Assembly (NCBI GenBank): GCA_034769895.1
Contig: CM068367.1
Coordinates: forward strand, 125,277,927-125,341,926
DNA: 64,000 nucleotides
DNA from: Magicicada septendecula
Taxonomy: Eukaryota > Arthropoda > Insecta > Hemiptera > Cicadidae
Reading direction: 5' to 3'
Part shown: piece after piece, positions 60,357-64,000 of the stretch
Numbering within the stretch: the first letter of the stretch is position 1
How the letters are laid out: each line of letters opens with the position of its first letter
Notes under the pieces: model-generated
Database searches by the model: none
The model's input: only the letters and a program-made list of their open reading frames with translations
Told to the model about the DNA's origin: nothing
Position numbers and translations under genes: made by a program

Positions 60357-61003
60357 TTTAAACACTTATTAAAATTTGGTTACACAATTTTTGTCACCGA
60401 AAAATATTTCACAGCACAATGTATATAAAGTTATTTAATTATATATCCATTCACAATCGGCACCAGCAGGTCCATCGGGGCCGCGACCGAAATGTTTTTT
60501 AAACACTTATTAAAATTTGGTTACACAATTTTTGTCACTGAAAAATATTTCACAGCACAATGTATATAAAGTTATTTAAAAAGAGAAGTTAATTACTATA
60601 GTGAGTTAGAGTTATAAGTTAGTTGCCCGGTGGTTTCTGAATAGACTTCTAATGAACACAGAAATTGATGTAATTAAAAATTCAGTTTTGCTGACGTGTG
60701 TGTGTGTGACGTTTCACAATTATTATTATTTACGAATACAAGCCTGTGTTTATATTTAATGCAACTGTATTGTGTAAACCACCAGCTAGGTAATAGAATT
60801 TTTGTATGATTCTTGCCCCATATATAATTGTTGCGCAGCAATTTTCTTTTTCTTTAATATATAAATGAGCAAGACGTTGATGGCATGAAATAACTAAATA
60901 AAATTGAAGAAATAAATCATTGGGTTATTAATTATTACTTTTAAATTATATATCCATTCACGATCAGCACCAGCAGGTCCATCGGGCCGCGAACGAAATG
61001 TTT
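60357..61003. repeat. Local repeat cluster, unit about 139 bp
   Basis: The stretch tttaaacacttattaaaatttgg... is found at 60357 and 60496 (139-bp step, near identical for about 80 bp). The second half of the unit, ttatatatccattcac...cagcaccagcaggtccatcgggcc, appears at about 60436-60493 and again at about 60944-61003. The third piece is about 450 bp away, so the cluster is partly dispersed. Confidence 0.8.
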
Positions 61004-62448
61004 TGGTTTTTTGGCCTCAGGCACGTTGTCCACGGCTAACTTCATCCTGTTAACTTTCCGTTTCCATTGCATGGAGCGCGCGCATTTCGTTACATACAAA
61101 AAATTTCACCCTCAACGCGCCTAAAGAAGTATAACTTCAAAAAAATCAGTACTCACATTCAAGCATGCCTTGTTCAGGCCTAGTGTAATTATAAAAACAT
61201 TTGTAAAAATCATTCACATGATTCTATAAGAGTGTGTTGTGTAAAAAAAAAATCTGGGTTGTTTTTCATTTGGAAAAAGTAGACGTGAATATTATTGTGC
61301 ACTCACATATTAGTAAGAAACAAATTTTAATGGCTGTTGTTCTTGTAAATTTCTGAAAATAAGTATTTGAAAATCTTATTATGGAAAAAATTGTGCTTAA
61401 TGTCTGTTATGTAGAAATTATATTAATGTAATGATTATTTTCTTCTGAGCTTATTCTTTTTCAAATATGTGCAATTATTATTGTTATTTTTTATTATTTT
61501 ATGTAGTTTTATATATCAGTTTTTAATTAATGATAATATAGCTGTATTTGTGTTGTGCCTATATGACTTTTTGCTGTATTAGTATACTACAAAAATATAC
61601 TGTGAATAAGGCTTGTTATTGAGGGTTTGTTGTGTGACATTTCCTTCCAGCCATGCCTGATCTACACCAAGTATCCCTAAGATCCTTCTACAAAGTGAAT
61701 TTGGTTTAACCGCTTTAGTTTTCCAACTGTTTTTCTAGCTACTCTGATTCAGTGAATCATTGACTTACACTACAGTCCTTTTTTGTGCGTGCTACAGTAT
61801 TCTAAAAGTCTGAATTTACTACATTCAATCACTCAGTTGAAAAGTACAGAAATAGTTTACATTCTGTTGCACATTGGACATTTCACTGTATTTAAAAAAA
61901 TCCAATTAATAAAAGGATTTTTATGCTGCTAAAATTATTCTAGCAAGTATTAAAGTGCAAATGGCACATGAAGTAATAATTCCATATTAACTTAGAAGTT
62001 TCTTATTCGTTGAAATCTCAGTTGCTTTTTTAAGTATGTATAACATATGTTCAAACTTATCGTTCACATTGTTTTGTTTAAGTAATAAACCAAAGGCATA
62101 TTAGTGCTATTTAAGTAATTACACATTATGGTACTTAATTGGTTAGCAAAACAATCCAGATCCTTGTTCATCCTGCCTAGCCTATGATTCTGTGGAGTTG
62201 TGTAAAGTGTTATGATCCGATTTGATTCCTTCGTACGTTTGATGTTGAAAGGGCTCTGTTATTATATGAGGCACCACCGCCCACCACTTTTGTTTTGTTA
62301 TTGGATATGAGAAGAATCAAAATCGGTGCGTTTCACTTTACTGATGACTACCGCAGACAGACACAACAAATGTCAATAACAAGAAGATTAAAAAAGCAGT
62401 ATGTGTGTGTGCATGTATTTTGACTAGGTTGTGTCTGTCTGTTCGTAG

Positions 62449-62584
62449 TTACGGCTATTGCGGGATGGGGGATGTGGATATGGATATGGAGCTGATGAGC
62501 AACGTAGACCTGCCACACATCGATGATGTGAACCTAGAAGCTGGGTTTTTAGACCTGATGCAGGCGTATACGAAACAGGTGTAA
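62449..62584 (+). CDS. Stat92E: STAT terminal exon: acidic transactivation tail (long form)
   Basis: It follows acceptor tgttcgtag in the phase left by 41256. It encodes SYGYCGMGDVDMDMELMSNV, then DLPHIDDVNLEAGFLDLMQA and YTKQV, with TAA at 62582-62584. High Asp/Glu/Met/Leu content is typical of a STAT C-terminal activation domain. The intron from 41256 would be 21 kb. Coding bias differs from the surrounding AT-rich DNA (more GC at third positions), supporting a real exon. Confidence 0.8.
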
Positions 62585-64000
62585 TTCTGTTTTAGCTTTA
62601 GTTCCCTTCCAGCGTCTTAAATGATGTATCTTGTCGATTTTATAGCTTTTTGTGTAAGTACACAATGAAAACAACAACGTATGTACAAATTAGAAGTATA
62701 CATTACGGAACAATCGATTAAATGCAACAATAGTTTCCTCTAATCCAGAAATATGATATTAAACAAAAAATAATTTTTCTTCGTGAAAAGTACCTTAAAG
62801 TTAATACAGAATGTACCTTACAAAAAATTGTATTATTTTATTTCAAAAGTTCTAATAAAAATTAGAAAATTATTAGAAAAGCGTACAAATATTTGTGTAT
62901 TTAAGACTACACTGATCATGCAGGATTGTTGTATAGATTTGGTTAATTATTAGTACACAAGTACAGCACCCATACTTAAAATTATATTAAGATTTATTTT
63001 TGCTATGTTTTTCCATATAAGTAGACTAATATTGTGTTCAACTTGTGATTAGTAAGTAATGTGGCAGATTGTCTTGGCAGTTACAGTCTGACTGACTTGA
63101 TAGGCAGTGTTCATTTGGATATGTGGGTTAGGGATGCGTCCCCTCCCTTTATTAAGGGCAAACAGTCCAATAGTCAAGCCTGACTGGCCAATCCTACATA
63201 GTAACAAGGTGCATCTACATGAGACATGCACAAAAGTATACACTACGTTCTGCTGGGCCAGGACTAGTCAGTTCAAGGCTGCCGTGATTGGGTAATGTAA
63301 ATTGAATATCCTGAATCTTTAAGCTTGTCCTTAGGCTTAATCATTGGAAGGCACATGAAAATGGATTGTAAATAATTTTAAATCATTTATAAAATATTCT
63401 AATTTTTTGTATTTTTAGTTACATTTACTTTTATTTGTGGGATTCTTCGATAGCGCATTTTAGTTAATGAACAGATAAGATAGAAGAAGGAGCTTATTTT
63501 CTAATATTTATTTCTAATTTCATGTGATATGGATAAGTTGTAATTATTTTTCCAAACAAAAACAAGTATTAAAAGGTAAGAATTAAAACTTCAGTAAAAC
63601 TGAATTTTTAATTCTTATCTTTTAATACTTGATTTTGTTTGGAAAAATAATTTAAAACACAAACACTATGAAAATAAAACACTGTCTAATCTCTTAGTGT
63701 TAGTATCAGTCCCAGTTTAATATTTCTGGTGTGCATTGTGTCTAATGTAACATAAGTAATAGAGAACTGTGACCAGGTTTCACGTGTTATCCAACACAGA
63801 CAGATGAAGTGTGAACCTTCACAGTATTCTGATGTGGTAGAATACAGAATCATGTCTCAGAGGAGCTCAGAACAGTGACCACTCATACCACTGTTAGGTG
63901 AACTGGGTTCCCTGATATACAGTATCTCCTGACAGAGGAACTGAGAATTACAGTTAGGAAAAAACATCAGGGTTGCCACCAGACAAAGTTCCATATTAGA
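62585..64000 (+). other. Probable 3' UTR and downstream sequence
   Basis: No coding region. Apart from the hairpin at 63542-63652 it is AT-rich with no recognised element; a less AT-rich block at about 63060-63290 has no motif I recognise. Confidence 0.5.
63542..63652. repeat. Near-perfect 111-bp hairpin
   Basis: Left arm aattatttttccaaac... pairs with right arm ...gtttggaaaaataatt. Arms are about 47 bp with a few mismatches, and the centre contains a second small stem ttcagt/actgaa. It may be a tiny MITE or fold-back element, or a hairpin in the 3' UTR. Confidence 0.85.

Larger units (their letters stand above)
48981..62448 (+). other. Long AT-rich region: 3' UTR of short form and/or last intron
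   Basis: 13.5 kb without a recognised gene. Short open frames throughout have no motif. The only notable structures are a 46-bp tandem duplication (58985-59075) and a small repeat cluster (60357-61003). Many AATAAA signals occur, as expected by chance at this base composition. Part near 48981 may be 3' UTR of the short STAT form. Confidence 0.55.

Noticed and set aside
1..64000. CRISPR array, operons, rRNA or tRNA genes
   Set aside because: No spaced short direct repeats, no cloverleaf or rRNA sequence recognised; tandem repeats present are satellite or slippage type.

Overview
The window is eukaryotic, AT-rich, intron-dominated genomic DNA, most likely from an insect (or other arthropod) with a large, transposon-rich genome. 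There is no operon structure and no bacterial gene. The only host gene recognised is a STAT transcription factor (STAT5/Stat92E type) on the + strand. Its 3' half is spread over about 47 kb: linker-domain exon (15273-15428), first SH2 exon (18200-18327), second SH2 exon (38382-38537), exon with the GYVKP phosphotyrosine tail (41088-41256), and two phase-compatible alternative terminal exons (48896-48980 and 62449-62584). The 5' exons are not in the window. Splice phases agree across all joins.

Most of the rest is mobile DNA. Left to right: (A) a Ty3-like LTR retrotransposon on the - strand, cut by the window edge, with broken gag, protease and probable 5' LTR (1-3752); (P) two Penelope-like elements (PLEs) head to head as a large palindrome (about 3808-7541), each with reverse transcriptase, GIY-YIG endonuclease and a hammerhead-ribozyme-like core; (B) a complete 6.0 kb LTR element with one intact 444-codon ORF, no pol, tRNA-Lys-type primer site and 4-bp target duplication (8679-14670); (E) an LTR plus primer site with almost all of its interior deleted (15598-16883); (C) an 18 kb LTR element in the SH2 intron (19569-37584) that carries a solo LTR, a 160-bp satellite, a dead Tigger/pogo transposase, a PLE remnant and a complete nested LTR element (D, 27672-33366, + strand); LINE remnants of two kinds (39150-39740 and 40111-40398); a 445-bp inverted-repeat element with two hammerhead cores (40536-40980); and (F) another LTR element with a damaged 3' LTR (42653-46238). 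From 46.2 kb to the end there is intron and possible 3' UTR, with small local repeats only.

The most interesting content is the family formed by B, C, D and F. All are LTR elements with LTRs of about 1.15-1.25 kb. They encode no recognisable capsid, protease, RT or integrase, but a coiled-coil protein with a conserved C-terminal domain I do not recognise, ending in RLLFDDGG or a close variant right at the stop codon. C, D and F share an N-terminal HSTP motif with the gag of the apparently autonomous element A. B, C and D share a structured 3' segment with compensatory base changes, and B and D share a second noncoding block. This looks like a family of protein-coding but non-autonomous retrotransposons that may assemble with an A-like partner. 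That relationship is inference.
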